This document shows, piece after piece, positions 28,201-34,536 of a stretch of DNA of 64,000 bases (positions are counted from its first letter, which is position 1; each line of letters begins with the position of its first letter). The notes below the pieces were generated by a model. The model saw only the letters and a list, made by a program, of their open reading frames with translations, made no database searches and had not been told where the DNA came from. Position numbers and translations under genes: made by a program. Origin of the DNA: Rhizobium sp. CCGE 510. Lineage in GTDB: Bacteria; Pseudomonadota; Alphaproteobacteria; Rhizobiales; Rhizobiaceae. Location: contig NZ_AEYF01000022.1 of assembly GCF_000292525.1 (NCBI RefSeq), forward strand, positions 1-64,000, in the 5' to 3' direction.

Positions 28201-28969
28201 ACTGAGGCTCGGCGATACCAGCATACGCGGGCTGAACCTTGCCATCCTTCCGCCGCTGCTTGCCGCGACCGATACGATGCAGGAGCAGATCAATGCCGGC
28301 AAGGTGCATCCGATCGTCGAGACGCTGCTCAGTAACGGAGAGGCCAAGCTGCCGCCGCTCGGCATCCCCTTCAATATCACCGACGGGACATTGCGCGTGC
28401 AGAACGTCACCGTCGCCAACGATCTGGCTCGCATCACCGCCGATGCGCAGATCGCGCTGCCGGAAGAGCGGATCACTGCGACGTTGGGCGTCGGGCTCAA
28501 TCCGGGCACGGAAGCGCTTTCCGGCGCCGAGCCGGCACTCAGGCTGAATTTTTCCGGCATGCTACCGTCGCCCGGCAAGACGATGGATGTCACCGATATC
28601 ACCAGCTATCTGTCGCTGCGCGCCTTTGAACGCGAGCGCCGGCGCGTCGAGCGGCTACAGGCGATCGTGCTCGAAAAGCAGCGGCTTCGGCGCGAGGCAG
28701 CACTCTACCGGTTCAACGAGGCCGAGCGCGTCAAGTCGGCTGAAATCGAGCGGCAACGGCAGGCGGAAGAAGAGCGGCTGCGCGCATTGGCGCAGGCAGC
28801 GGCCGCGCAAAAGGCTGCTGCCGAGGCGGCGGCTGCACGGGCGGCGGAAGCCAAGGCCAAGGCGGATGCGCAGGCGAGAGCTGCCGCCGAAGCGGAAGCC
28901 GCGCGGCGGAGCGGGCCGCTGCCCGGTTCGCTCAATTTCGACCAGGTGCCAGGCGTTCAGGCGCAATGA
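25253..28969 (+). CDS. Large AsmA-family protein
   Basis: The 1238-residue protein starts with one membrane anchor (GRFLVFLGGVIVVALFVALLAPLFIDW) and the AsmA N-terminal signature DFRKNFEDQASRIIGKKVTVYG. A very long beta-rich body and the C-terminal AsmA domain (GSGELRLGDTSIRGLNLA...) follow. AsmA-like proteins form long grooves across the periplasm that are thought to carry lipids between membranes. The last 150 residues are an Arg/Glu/Ala-rich coiled coil (ERERRRVERLQAIVLEKQRL, then Ala repeats), which is unusual and could be a docking arm. The gene is monocistronic, with ATGGAG ahead of its ATG. Confidence 0.88.
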   Translation: MLELVGRFLVFLGGVIVVALFVALLAPLFIDWTDFRKNFEDQASRIIGKKVTVYGTVDARLLPFPSVTLHDVRVGQEADGTPIVKVEQFSMDAELAPFLSGEALIFDMRVVNPKVRLRLLKDGTLDWMRGSRAEIPAKTVVLENVHVSGGEVEFIDDQSGRSRRITGLNAEMSAKSLAGPWRIEGDAALDGEHGSFLISSSQPDEKGVLRMRTKLSPDKHPVSVDLDGELKLVDSKPNYQGQLSAAIENRNSAKPANKKEQPPRVKGRFELTNERIRIPEYRMEIGPTDDPYVITGEATLDTGNAPEFLLTADGQQIDVNRIGNQGAAGKTTRDAAVSGRQRLSSLIDVIGQVPIPQVPGKASVKLPAIVAGDTTLRDVQLELEPAGTGWMIDSASGTLPGRTQVEGKGKLLLQGEASFNGQIVVASSQPTGLASWLAGSVDPAIRQLRQAGFSANVSLTHELQRFENLEIAIGAATLKGRLERQAISGQTPTLSVALNGDTLDLDALQALSGLMTGQDAGDNVLDHKIAAQLKADRFTAFGVDAENVETTFTIADGALAVDRLSIKNLAGAELTATGRAEGSLLDYKGAGEITFKSADPGGFFTMLREHLPHHPVLDRLVRNAGWYGNTALRGALSLGGDEGNALTVTLAGVSNGSRVNLDYRMSDLLALTGNGTTSLETTLENAVPSVLFGQAGLDPLPVDVGANGRLTLKVKASGNDPADAALTFATDRSSFTANGKVDVRPETFMNGQIALSLDSADIDPYLIMNGIALPQTGSGLPFGLQVNADVDSDKIVFSDLKGHAADNEFSGALSFDRKAAKTTAAGELTLSKADAGWLGEAVFGQIVDPANGALTTAPLGLPVFKDLDVNMKLTAKQFWPGLPETEVTDFTSNVAYKGDELQLNDMAGNWDGGKLSGNLLFTNADGTGFLQTKLALADSDLAGVVWLRDGAPIANGKFGLSLSMEASGKTIGEIASSLNGSGELRLGDTSIRGLNLAILPPLLAATDTMQEQINAGKVHPIVETLLSNGEAKLPPLGIPFNITDGTLRVQNVTVANDLARITADAQIALPEERITATLGVGLNPGTEALSGAEPALRLNFSGMLPSPGKTMDVTDITSYLSLRAFERERRRVERLQAIVLEKQRLRREAALYRFNEAERVKSAEIERQRQAEEERLRALAQAAAAQKAAAEAAAARAAEAKAKADAQARAAAEAEAARRSGPLPGSLNFDQVPGVQAQ

Positions 28970-29008
28970 AAATGCATGGGATTTAATTTCAGCTTGCGGC
29001 TACAACGC

Positions 29009-29067
29009 CGTGCATCTGAAAGACGCGCAAAGGACGCTGCAGCACTTTGAGTTATGCAGCAGCGCCG
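29009..29067 (-). repeat. Dispersed palindromic repeat, copy 2
   Basis: It is an inverted copy of the element at 23523-23586, with GCGCAAAGGACGCTGCAG and the flank GTTATGCAGCA. It runs into the 3' end of the ribbon-helix-helix gene, supplying its last Ala codons and TAA stop. Confidence 0.65.
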
Positions 29068-29270
29068 GCTTTCGCCCAAGCAAGCACATGCAGCCGGAGC
29101 GCCGAGGACAGATTGCTGTCTGGCGGCCGTTGATCATCGATCTCCGAAATCAGCGCGGCGAGCGGTATAGAGCGGCTTCCGGCGATCGTCTTCAGTTCGG
29201 ACCAGAATTCCTCCTCCAGAGAGAAACTGGTGCGGTGGCCGTGCAATGTCGCTGAATGCTTGCGGATCAT
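29052..29270 (-). CDS. Ribbon-helix-helix domain protein
   Basis: The 72-residue protein matches the RHH_4 type: a short beta strand (HRTSFSLEEEFW) then two helices (SELKTIAGSRSIPLAALISEID). The conserved HGHRTSFSLEEEFW opening is shared by many alphaproteobacterial proteins annotated as aryl-sulfate sulfotransferase-like or RHH. It is likely a small DNA-binding regulator. It follows the DUF4169 gene on the same strand, in the sspB neighbourhood. Confidence 0.78.
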   Translation of the reverse strand: MIRKHSATLHGHRTSFSLEEEFWSELKTIAGSRSIPLAALISEIDDQRPPDSNLSSALRLHVLAWAKAGAAA

Positions 29271-29338
29271 GAAGCGGCTTCACATCTTGATTGGATTGTC
29301 ATGTCGATTCAATTAAACCGCATAAGTGCCTGATATCC

Positions 29339-29400
29339 ATGCGTGTCGCCCGGAAGTGCGCAGCGGTTCCGGGCAACGACATGCACAAAACAAAGCCTTC
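29339..29400. repeat. Rhizobial mosaic intergenic repeat, copy C (short)
   Basis: The segment GCGTGTCGCCCGGAAGTGCG ... CGACATGCACAAAACAAAG is a shortened relative of copy A, sharing its GTCG / CGACATGC arms and the trailing ACAAAG. It lies between the ribbon-helix-helix and DUF4169 genes. Confidence 0.6.
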
Positions 29401-29438
29401 AGACTCCATTCCGGCTGTTCAAGCTTTGCATGAATCCG

Positions 29439-29633
29439 TCACGCGCCGTCGTCATCCGTCTCGATCCGGCCGTCTCGATGCGCCCTGTCAGCCTTTTCGT
29501 TCAGGCTGCGGGTGAGCTGTTTTTCGGCCTTGGTGCGGCCGAAGGAAATACGGTTCTGCTCGGCCTGCGTCTCCTTTTCGGAGCGGGCCTGCTTCTTGCG
29601 GAATTGGCGCAGATTGACGATTTCGGCACTCAT
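29439..29633 (-). CDS. DUF4169 family protein
   Basis: The 64-residue highly charged protein matches DUF4169 (NLRQFRKKQARSEKETQAEQNRISFGRTKAEK). It is probably a long helix with a flexible N-terminus. The family regularly sits beside sspB in alphaproteobacteria but has no known function. Residues 4-15, EIVNLRQFRKKQ, closely match the C-terminal tail of the neighbouring SspB (VVSLDSFRKKQ), which suggests a shared binding partner. The sspB terminator lies just upstream. Confidence 0.82.
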   Translation of the reverse strand: MSAEIVNLRQFRKKQARSEKETQAEQNRISFGRTKAEKQLTRSLNEKADRAHRDGRIETDDDGA

Positions 29634-29652
29634 GCGGGGCCTGAATCCTTAT

Positions 29653-29678
29653 GAAAAAAGGGAGGCCTGACCTCCCTT
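29653..29678 (-). terminator. Intrinsic terminator after sspB
   Basis: Read on the minus strand, AAGGGAGG-TCAG-GCCTCCCTT is followed by a T-run. It begins within 10 bases of the sspB stop codon and lies before the DUF4169 start, so read-through into DUF4169 is probably partial. Confidence 0.8.
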
Positions 29679-29682
29679 CAAA

Positions 29683-30198
29683 TCACTGCTTTTTGCGGAA
29701 GGAGTCGAGCGAGACGACCGAGCCCGGTTTCTTCTCTTCGCCATCGGCGGGTTTTGCGCCCGCGGCCTCATCGGGCTTTCCTGCCGCGTCGACCGGATAG
29801 GCGGTGATTTCACCGGACGGCAATTCCTCGCCATCGGCGAGCGGCACGTCGAATTCGAGTTCGAAATTGACGGAGGGATCGTAAAAGCCGCGGATCGCAT
29901 TGAACGGGATGACCAGCTTTTCCGGAACGTCGGAGAAGGAAAGGCCGATCTCGAAATGCGTCTCGGTGATCTTCAGCTCCCAAAATTGATGCTGGATGAC
30001 GATGGTCATCTGCTCGGGATATTTCGACTTCAGGTGCTGGGAGATGCGCACGCCGGCAGCACCAGTGAGGAAGGTGATGAAGAAGTGATGGTCGCCGGGC
30101 AGGCGTCCAGTCGCTCCGACTTCCGCCAAAACCTTGCGGATGACGCCGCGAAGTGCATCCTGTGCCAGAATGTCGTAGCGGATATGATCCTGCCCCAT
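29683..30198 (-). CDS. sspB: SspB-type ClpXP adaptor (alphaproteobacterial)
   Basis: The 171-residue protein matches alphaproteobacterial SspB (often labelled DUF1321). It has the opening DHIRYDILAQDALRGVIRKVL, HHFFITFLTGAAGVRIS, and the IVIQHQFWELKITETHFEIGLSF groove that binds ssrA tags. A disordered acidic linker leads to the tail SVVSLDSFRKKQ, the place where SspB proteins carry the ClpX-binding peptide. It delivers tmRNA-tagged proteins to ClpXP. Strikingly, the tmRNA gene itself lies about 170 bases upstream on the same strand. Confidence 0.92.
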   Translation of the reverse strand: MGQDHIRYDILAQDALRGVIRKVLAEVGATGRLPGDHHFFITFLTGAAGVRISQHLKSKYPEQMTIVIQHQFWELKITETHFEIGLSFSDVPEKLVIPFNAIRGFYDPSVNFELEFDVPLADGEELPSGEITAYPVDAAGKPDEAAGAKPADGEEKKPGSVVSLDSFRKKQ

Positions 30199-30364
30199 GC
30201 TTTTCCTGTCTTTCGTCGGTTCGGAAGTCTTTTCACAAGGTTATATGCCACGTCCAGGCGCCTTGGGAAAGACCGGAGCCGAGTCACGTTTTTAAGCAGC
30301 ATACATGATTTCGGCGGCAGGGAGAAGGTGAAGGCTTCTGTTGCCAGGTGCCTTCGGACCCCGC

Positions 30365-30670
30365 CTAGAGGTGCGAACCACTAGGACTTTGATTGAAGTG
30401 TCACACCGCGATTAAGCAGCGAGACGAGCTTCCGCATAGTTGTCGTTTGCAACTACAATTTTAGCCCGATAACGGCGGTACAATGCCGAGCAAAAAGACG
30501 ATCTTTACACCCTTGTCGATCCTATTTCGCCCCCATCAAAAGCCGGCCTTCGAGGCCGCCGGTTTTTGGTGGAGGCGCCGGGTACCGCCCCCGGGTCCAA
30601 TAGGCTTATTACACCGCTCATTTATCGCCATAGCCGGCCCGAAAGCCGGCACGGGTGATATAGTGGTTTC
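30365..30670 (-). ncRNA. ssrA: Two-piece (circularly permuted) tmRNA
   Basis: On the minus strand the acceptor piece comes first. It contains GGACCCGGGGG, a T-arm (CCGGG / CCCGG) and the 3' end CGCCTCCACCA at 30567. After a 32-base intervening hairpin the coding piece starts at 30534 with GGGGGCG, which pairs with CGCCTCC to form a 7-bp acceptor stem with a G-U third pair, the alanine identity element. The tag frame runs from 30450 to 30412 and encodes ANDNYAEARLAA then TAA. TAGTGGTT near 30380 can pair with AACCACTA near 30665, joining the two pieces. Outer ends are approximate. It rescues stalled ribosomes with SmpB. Confidence 0.93.
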
Positions 30671-30800
30671 CTCAGCCGATGGAAAGGGCAAACGTCATAA
30701 AAGCGTTATGCCATCCATCAGAAATATTGGGAAAATGCCTGCGAGTGATTGGTTTCCTGCTGCGAGAGGCTTAAATTAACGCAAACGGAATCAGCGCGAC
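30671..30800. other. Divergent region between ssrA and thyA
   Basis: This should hold the ssrA promoter (minus) and the thyA promoter (plus). I could not place a confident -35/-10 pair for either. Confidence 0.3.
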
Positions 30801-31595
30801 ATGAAGCAATATCTCGATCTCCTCAACCACGTGATGGAAAAGGGCTCCGACCGGGGCGACCGCACCGGCACCGGCACGCGCTCGGTCTTCGGCTACCAGA
30901 TGCGCTTCGACCTCGAAGAGGGTTTTCCCGTCCTCACGACGAAGAAGCTGCATCTGCGCTCGATCATCCATGAGCTCCTCTGGTTTTTGAAGGGCGAAAC
31001 GAACATCCGTTATCTCAAGGAGAACGGCGTTTCGATCTGGGACGAATGGGCCGACGAAAACGGCGATCTCGGGCCGGTCTACGGCGCCCAGTGGCGCTCC
31101 TGGCCGGCGTCGGATGGCGGCCATATCGACCAGATTGCCAATCTCGTCAAAGGCATCGTCAACAACCCGAATTCGCGCCGTCACATCGTCTCGGCCTGGA
31201 ATCCGGCCGAAGTTGACGAGATGGCTCTGCCGCCCTGCCATTGCCTGTTCCAGTTCTATGTCGCCGAAGGCAAGCTTTCCTGCCAGCTCTATCAGCGCTC
31301 GGCCGACATTTTCCTCGGCGTGCCATTCAACATCGCCTCCTATGCGCTTTTGACGATGATGGTGGCTGAGGTAACCGGGCTGAAGCCTGGTGATTTCGTC
31401 CACACGCTTGGCGACGCTCATCTCTATCACAATCATTTCGACCAGGCGAAGCTGCAGCTGGGGCGCCGGCCCAAGCCGCTGCCCTTCATGCGGATCAATC
31501 CCGATGTGAACGACATCTTCGGCTTTACCTTCGACGATTTCGAGCTGATCGGCTATGAGGCCGATGCCAGCATCAAGGCGCCGATCGCCGTCTGA
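30801..31595 (+). CDS. thyA: Thymidylate synthase
   Basis: The 264-residue protein has exactly the length of E. coli ThyA. Cys146 ([11 protein letters not shown]) is the nucleophile that attacks dUMP. The [12 protein letters not shown] and [33 protein letters not shown] blocks and the C-terminal IKAPIAV are typical. It converts dUMP to dTMP with methylene-tetrahydrofolate. It is followed 13 bases later by folA, which regenerates the folate, so the two form an operon. Confidence 0.97.
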   Translation: MKQYLDLLNHVMEKGSDRGDRTGTGTRSVFGYQMRFDLEEGFPVLTTKKLHLRSIIHELLWFLKGETNIRYLKENGVSIWDEWADENGDLGPVYGAQWRSWPASDGGHIDQIANLVKGIVNNPNSRRHIVSAWNPAEVDEMALPPCHCLFQFYVAEGKLSCQLYQRSADIFLGVPFNIASYALLTMMVAEVTGLKPGDFVHTLGDAHLYHNHFDQAKLQLGRRPKPLPFMRINPDVNDIFGFTFDDFELIGYEADASIKAPIAV

Positions 31596-31608
31596 TCCGG
31601 GACATTTC

Positions 31609-32127
31609 ATGGCTGACATCCGCAGGACCATCATCGCCGCCGTCGCCCGCAACGGCATCATCGGCCGCGACGGGGACATGCCGTGGCGGCTTTCGAGCGA
31701 TCTCAAGCGCTTCAAAGCGCTGACATTGGGAAAGCCTGTCGTCATGGGCCGCAAGACCTATGATTCAATCGGCAAGCCGCTGCCGGGGCGGCCGAACATC
31801 GTCATCTCGCGGCAAACGGCCATCGACCATGCTGATGTCTCCATGGCGCATTCGCTGCCGGAGGCGATGACGGCGGCCGAAAGGCTGGCGCTCGAAACCG
31901 GTGTCGACGAGATTTGCATTGTCGGCGGCGGGCAGGTCTATGCCCAGGCGATCGGCCTTGCCGACCGGATGTGCATCACCCATGTCGAGGCCGATCTCGA
32001 TGGAGACGCTTCGTTCCCCGCGATCGATCCCGACGTCTGGCAGGCGGGAGAGATGATCGCGGTTCCAGCCGGCGAGAAGGACAGCTATCCCACGCGCTTC
32101 ATCGTTTATGAGCGGCGACACGGCTGA
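31609..32127 (+). CDS. folA: Dihydrofolate reductase
   Basis: The 172-residue protein has the DHFR signature: AAVARNGIIGRDGDMPWRLSSDLKRFKALT with the active-site Asp, VVMGRKTYDSIGKPLPGR for NADPH, and CIVGGGQVYAQAI. It reduces dihydrofolate to tetrahydrofolate and completes the thyA cycle. The start at 31609 lies 13 bases after the thyA stop. Confidence 0.96.
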   Translation: MADIRRTIIAAVARNGIIGRDGDMPWRLSSDLKRFKALTLGKPVVMGRKTYDSIGKPLPGRPNIVISRQTAIDHADVSMAHSLPEAMTAAERLALETGVDEICIVGGGQVYAQAIGLADRMCITHVEADLDGDASFPAIDPDVWQAGEMIAVPAGEKDSYPTRFIVYERRHG

Positions 32128-32173
32128 AAATGAACTATTTTCCAATTAAATTGACCAAGTTCCTCACGTTGCG

Positions 32174-32200
32174 TTGAAAGCCGATGCGGCGATACCTATA
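32174..32200 (+). promoter_or_regulatory. Possible heat-shock (RpoH-type) promoter of hflK
   Basis: GTTGAAA at about 32173-32179 and CCTATA at 32195-32200, 15 bases apart, resemble the rhizobial RpoH pattern CTTGAA...CYTATNT. The site is about 75 bases before the hflK start. Heat-shock control of hflKC would be sensible, but the match is imperfect and was made by eye. Confidence 0.35.
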
Positions 32201-32276
32201 ACGGTCACCAACGCATCCACCGGTCAGCCCCCACGGTTCCGGATGCGTGGAAGACTTAACGAACAACGAGGTTTTG

Positions 32277-33365
32277 ATGCCCTGGAGCAATCAGAATGGC
32301 GGCGGCGGCCCTTGGGGCGGCGGCGGCGGTAATAATAATCAGGGACCATGGGGCCAGGGGCCGAACCGCCCGCGCGGCGGTGGCAGCGGCAAGGGCGGAC
32401 CGCCCGATCTGGAAGATATCATCCGGCGCGGCCAGGACCAACTGCGCAACATCATTCCCGGCGGTTTCAACGGCGGCGTGGCGGTGATCGTCGCGGCGAT
32501 CGTCGCCGTCTTCTGGCTGATCCAGTGCGTCTACGTGGTGCAGCCGGACGAACGCGGCGTCGAACTGCGGTTCGGCAAGCCGAAGGACGAGATTTCGATG
32601 CCCGGCCTGCATTTCCATCTCTGGCCGATGGAATCGGTCGAGACGGTCAAGGTGACCGTGCAACAGCTGAATATCGGGGCGACCTCGGCATCGTCTTCGA
32701 ACGGCCTGATGCTGTCCAGCGACAAGAGCGTCATCAACGTGCAGTTCGCCGTGTTCTACACGGTCAGTGATCCGAAGGCCTATCTCTTCAACGTCGAAAA
32801 TCCGGCAGAGACCCTGCAGCAGGTTTCCGACAGCGCCATGCGCGAAATCGTCGGGCGTCGTCCGGCGCAGGACGCGTTCCGCAGCAATCGTCAGCCGATC
32901 GAAGTGGATGTGCTCAATATCCTGCAAGATACGATGAACCGCTATGGCGCCGGCGTGACCGTCACCGGCGTGACGATCCAAAACGTGGCGCCGCCGCGCG
33001 AAGTCGCCGATGCCTTCGAAGAAGTGCAGCGTGCCGGTCGCGACCGCGACAGCACGATCGAAGAGGCCAATCGCTACACCAACCAGAAACTCGGCCAGGC
33101 GCGAGGCGATGCGGCGCGAATTCGTGAAGATGCTGCCGCCTACAAGAACCGTGTCGTGAAGGAGGCGGAAGGTGAGGCGCAGCGGTTCACTGCGATCAAC
33201 GACGAATATTCGAAGGCTCCCGAAGTGACCCGCAAGCGGCTGTTCATCGAAACGATGGAGCAGGTATTGAAGAATTCGAAGAAGGTCATCATCGACGAGA
33301 AGCAGGGCGTGCTGCCCTATCTGCCGCTCAATGAGCTCGGCAAGCCGGCGCAGCAGGGAGGTTGA
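32277..33365 (+). CDS. hflK: HflK, FtsH protease regulator subunit
   Basis: The 362-residue protein has a Gly/Asn-rich cytoplasmic N-terminus (GGGPWGGGGGNNN), one membrane helix (VAVIVAAIVAVFWLIQCVYVV) and a periplasmic SPFH/band-7 domain. A long charged coiled coil follows (EEANRYTNQKLGQARGDAARI and after). With HflC it forms the large cage around the FtsH membrane protease. The gene order hflK-hflC-degP is the classic alphaproteobacterial one. The start at 32277 gives the typical N-terminal MPWSNQNGG. Confidence 0.95.
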   Translation: MPWSNQNGGGGPWGGGGGNNNQGPWGQGPNRPRGGGSGKGGPPDLEDIIRRGQDQLRNIIPGGFNGGVAVIVAAIVAVFWLIQCVYVVQPDERGVELRFGKPKDEISMPGLHFHLWPMESVETVKVTVQQLNIGATSASSSNGLMLSSDKSVINVQFAVFYTVSDPKAYLFNVENPAETLQQVSDSAMREIVGRRPAQDAFRSNRQPIEVDVLNILQDTMNRYGAGVTVTGVTIQNVAPPREVADAFEEVQRAGRDRDSTIEEANRYTNQKLGQARGDAARIREDAAAYKNRVVKEAEGEAQRFTAINDEYSKAPEVTRKRLFIETMEQVLKNSKKVIIDEKQGVLPYLPLNELGKPAQQGG

Positions 33366-33368
33366 GCC

Positions 33369-34328
33369 ATGACATCGAACAGACTTCCCATCATTCTCCT
33401 CATCCTCGCCATCATTCTGGTCGGTCTCTATTCGTCCATCTTCGTGGTGAACGCACGCGAGCAGGCCATCGTCGTCCGCTTCGGCCAGATCCAATCGGTC
33501 AAGACCGAGCCCGGTATCTATTTCAAGCTGCCCTTCGGCTTCATGGATGCCGACCGTGTCCAGCTGGTCGAAAAGCAGGCGTTGCGGCTCGATCTCGACA
33601 ATATCCGAGTTCAGGTCCAGGACGGCCAGACCTTCGACGTCGATGCCTTCGTGATCTATAACATCGCCGATGTTCGCCGCTTCCGCGAAACGGTGTCGGG
33701 CGATCGCGAGGCCGCGGAAGCGCGGTTGAGGGCGCAGCTCGATTCATCGCTTCGCCGCGTTTACGGTCTGCGCGATTATAATGCCGCGCTCTCGGAAGAG
33801 CGTGTCGCGATGATGCTGGAGATTCGCGACGACCTGCGAACCGATGCCGAAAATCTCGGCCTGCATATCGATGACGTCCGCATCCGCCGCACCGACCTTT
33901 CCCCTGAGGTTGCGCCCAACACCTATAACGCCATGCGCTCGGAACGCCTGGCCGAGGCCGAGCGTATCCGTGCCGAGGGCAATGAAGAAGGCCAGCGGCG
34001 CCGAGCCATCGCCGACCGTCAGGTCGTCGAGTTCACCGCGGGCGCCCAGCGCGATGCGGAAATCTTGCGCGGTCAGGGCGATGCGGAACGCAACCGCGTC
34101 TTTGCCGACGCCTTCAGCAAGGATCCTGGTTTTTTCGAGTTTTATCGCTCGATGGCGGCCTATTCCTCTGCGCTCTCGTCGCAGGACACGACGCTGGTGT
34201 TGTCGCCGAATTCGGAATTCTTCCGCTATTTCGACAATGCCGCCGGCACCCTGCCAGCGCCGACAAATCCGACTGCGGCAATTCCCGGCGCGGCTGCTCC
34301 TGCAGCACCCGCCCAGCCAGCGAACTGA
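33369..34328 (+). CDS. hflC: HflC, FtsH protease regulator subunit
   Basis: The 319-residue protein has an N-terminal membrane helix (LPIILLILAIILVGLYSSIFVV), then an SPFH domain (NAREQAIVVRFGQIQSVKTEPGIYFKLPF) and a coiled-coil tail. It is the partner of HflK. It starts three bases after hflK ends and is followed by a strong terminator, so hflKC form one unit. Confidence 0.95.
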   Translation: MTSNRLPIILLILAIILVGLYSSIFVVNAREQAIVVRFGQIQSVKTEPGIYFKLPFGFMDADRVQLVEKQALRLDLDNIRVQVQDGQTFDVDAFVIYNIADVRRFRETVSGDREAAEARLRAQLDSSLRRVYGLRDYNAALSEERVAMMLEIRDDLRTDAENLGLHIDDVRIRRTDLSPEVAPNTYNAMRSERLAEAERIRAEGNEEGQRRRAIADRQVVEFTAGAQRDAEILRGQGDAERNRVFADAFSKDPGFFEFYRSMAAYSSALSSQDTTLVLSPNSEFFRYFDNAAGTLPAPTNPTAAIPGAAAPAAPAQPAN

Positions 34329-34365
34329 CGCCAAGGGATGCCATTCGCATCCCCGACAATCCTGA

Positions 34366-34395
34366 AAGGGCCGGCCCGAGCGCCGGCCCTTTTTT
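34366..34395 (+). terminator. Intrinsic terminator after hflKC
   Basis: A 10-bp perfect stem AAGGGCCGGC / GCCGGCCCTT with a six-base loop runs into a six-T tract. It lies about 40 bases after the hflC stop, so degP is expected to have its own promoter in the next 140 bases. Confidence 0.9.
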
Positions 34396-34536
34396 CGTGG
34401 AAAGGTGGAGATAATCAGGCTTTTGCGAGGGCACGTCATATTGCACGGGGATTTCGCGAAAAGGTGATTTCGCCCTCCATCATTCCGCCTTATGCTGGTG
34501 CTCAATGTGCGCATTTACCGCTTATGAGGACGCTTG

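Noticed and set aside
30483..30779. Plus-strand 98-codon frame overlapping the tmRNA region
   Set aside because: It is antisense to the acceptor and coding pieces of the tmRNA, whose stems and tag are explicit; the frame is fortuitous.
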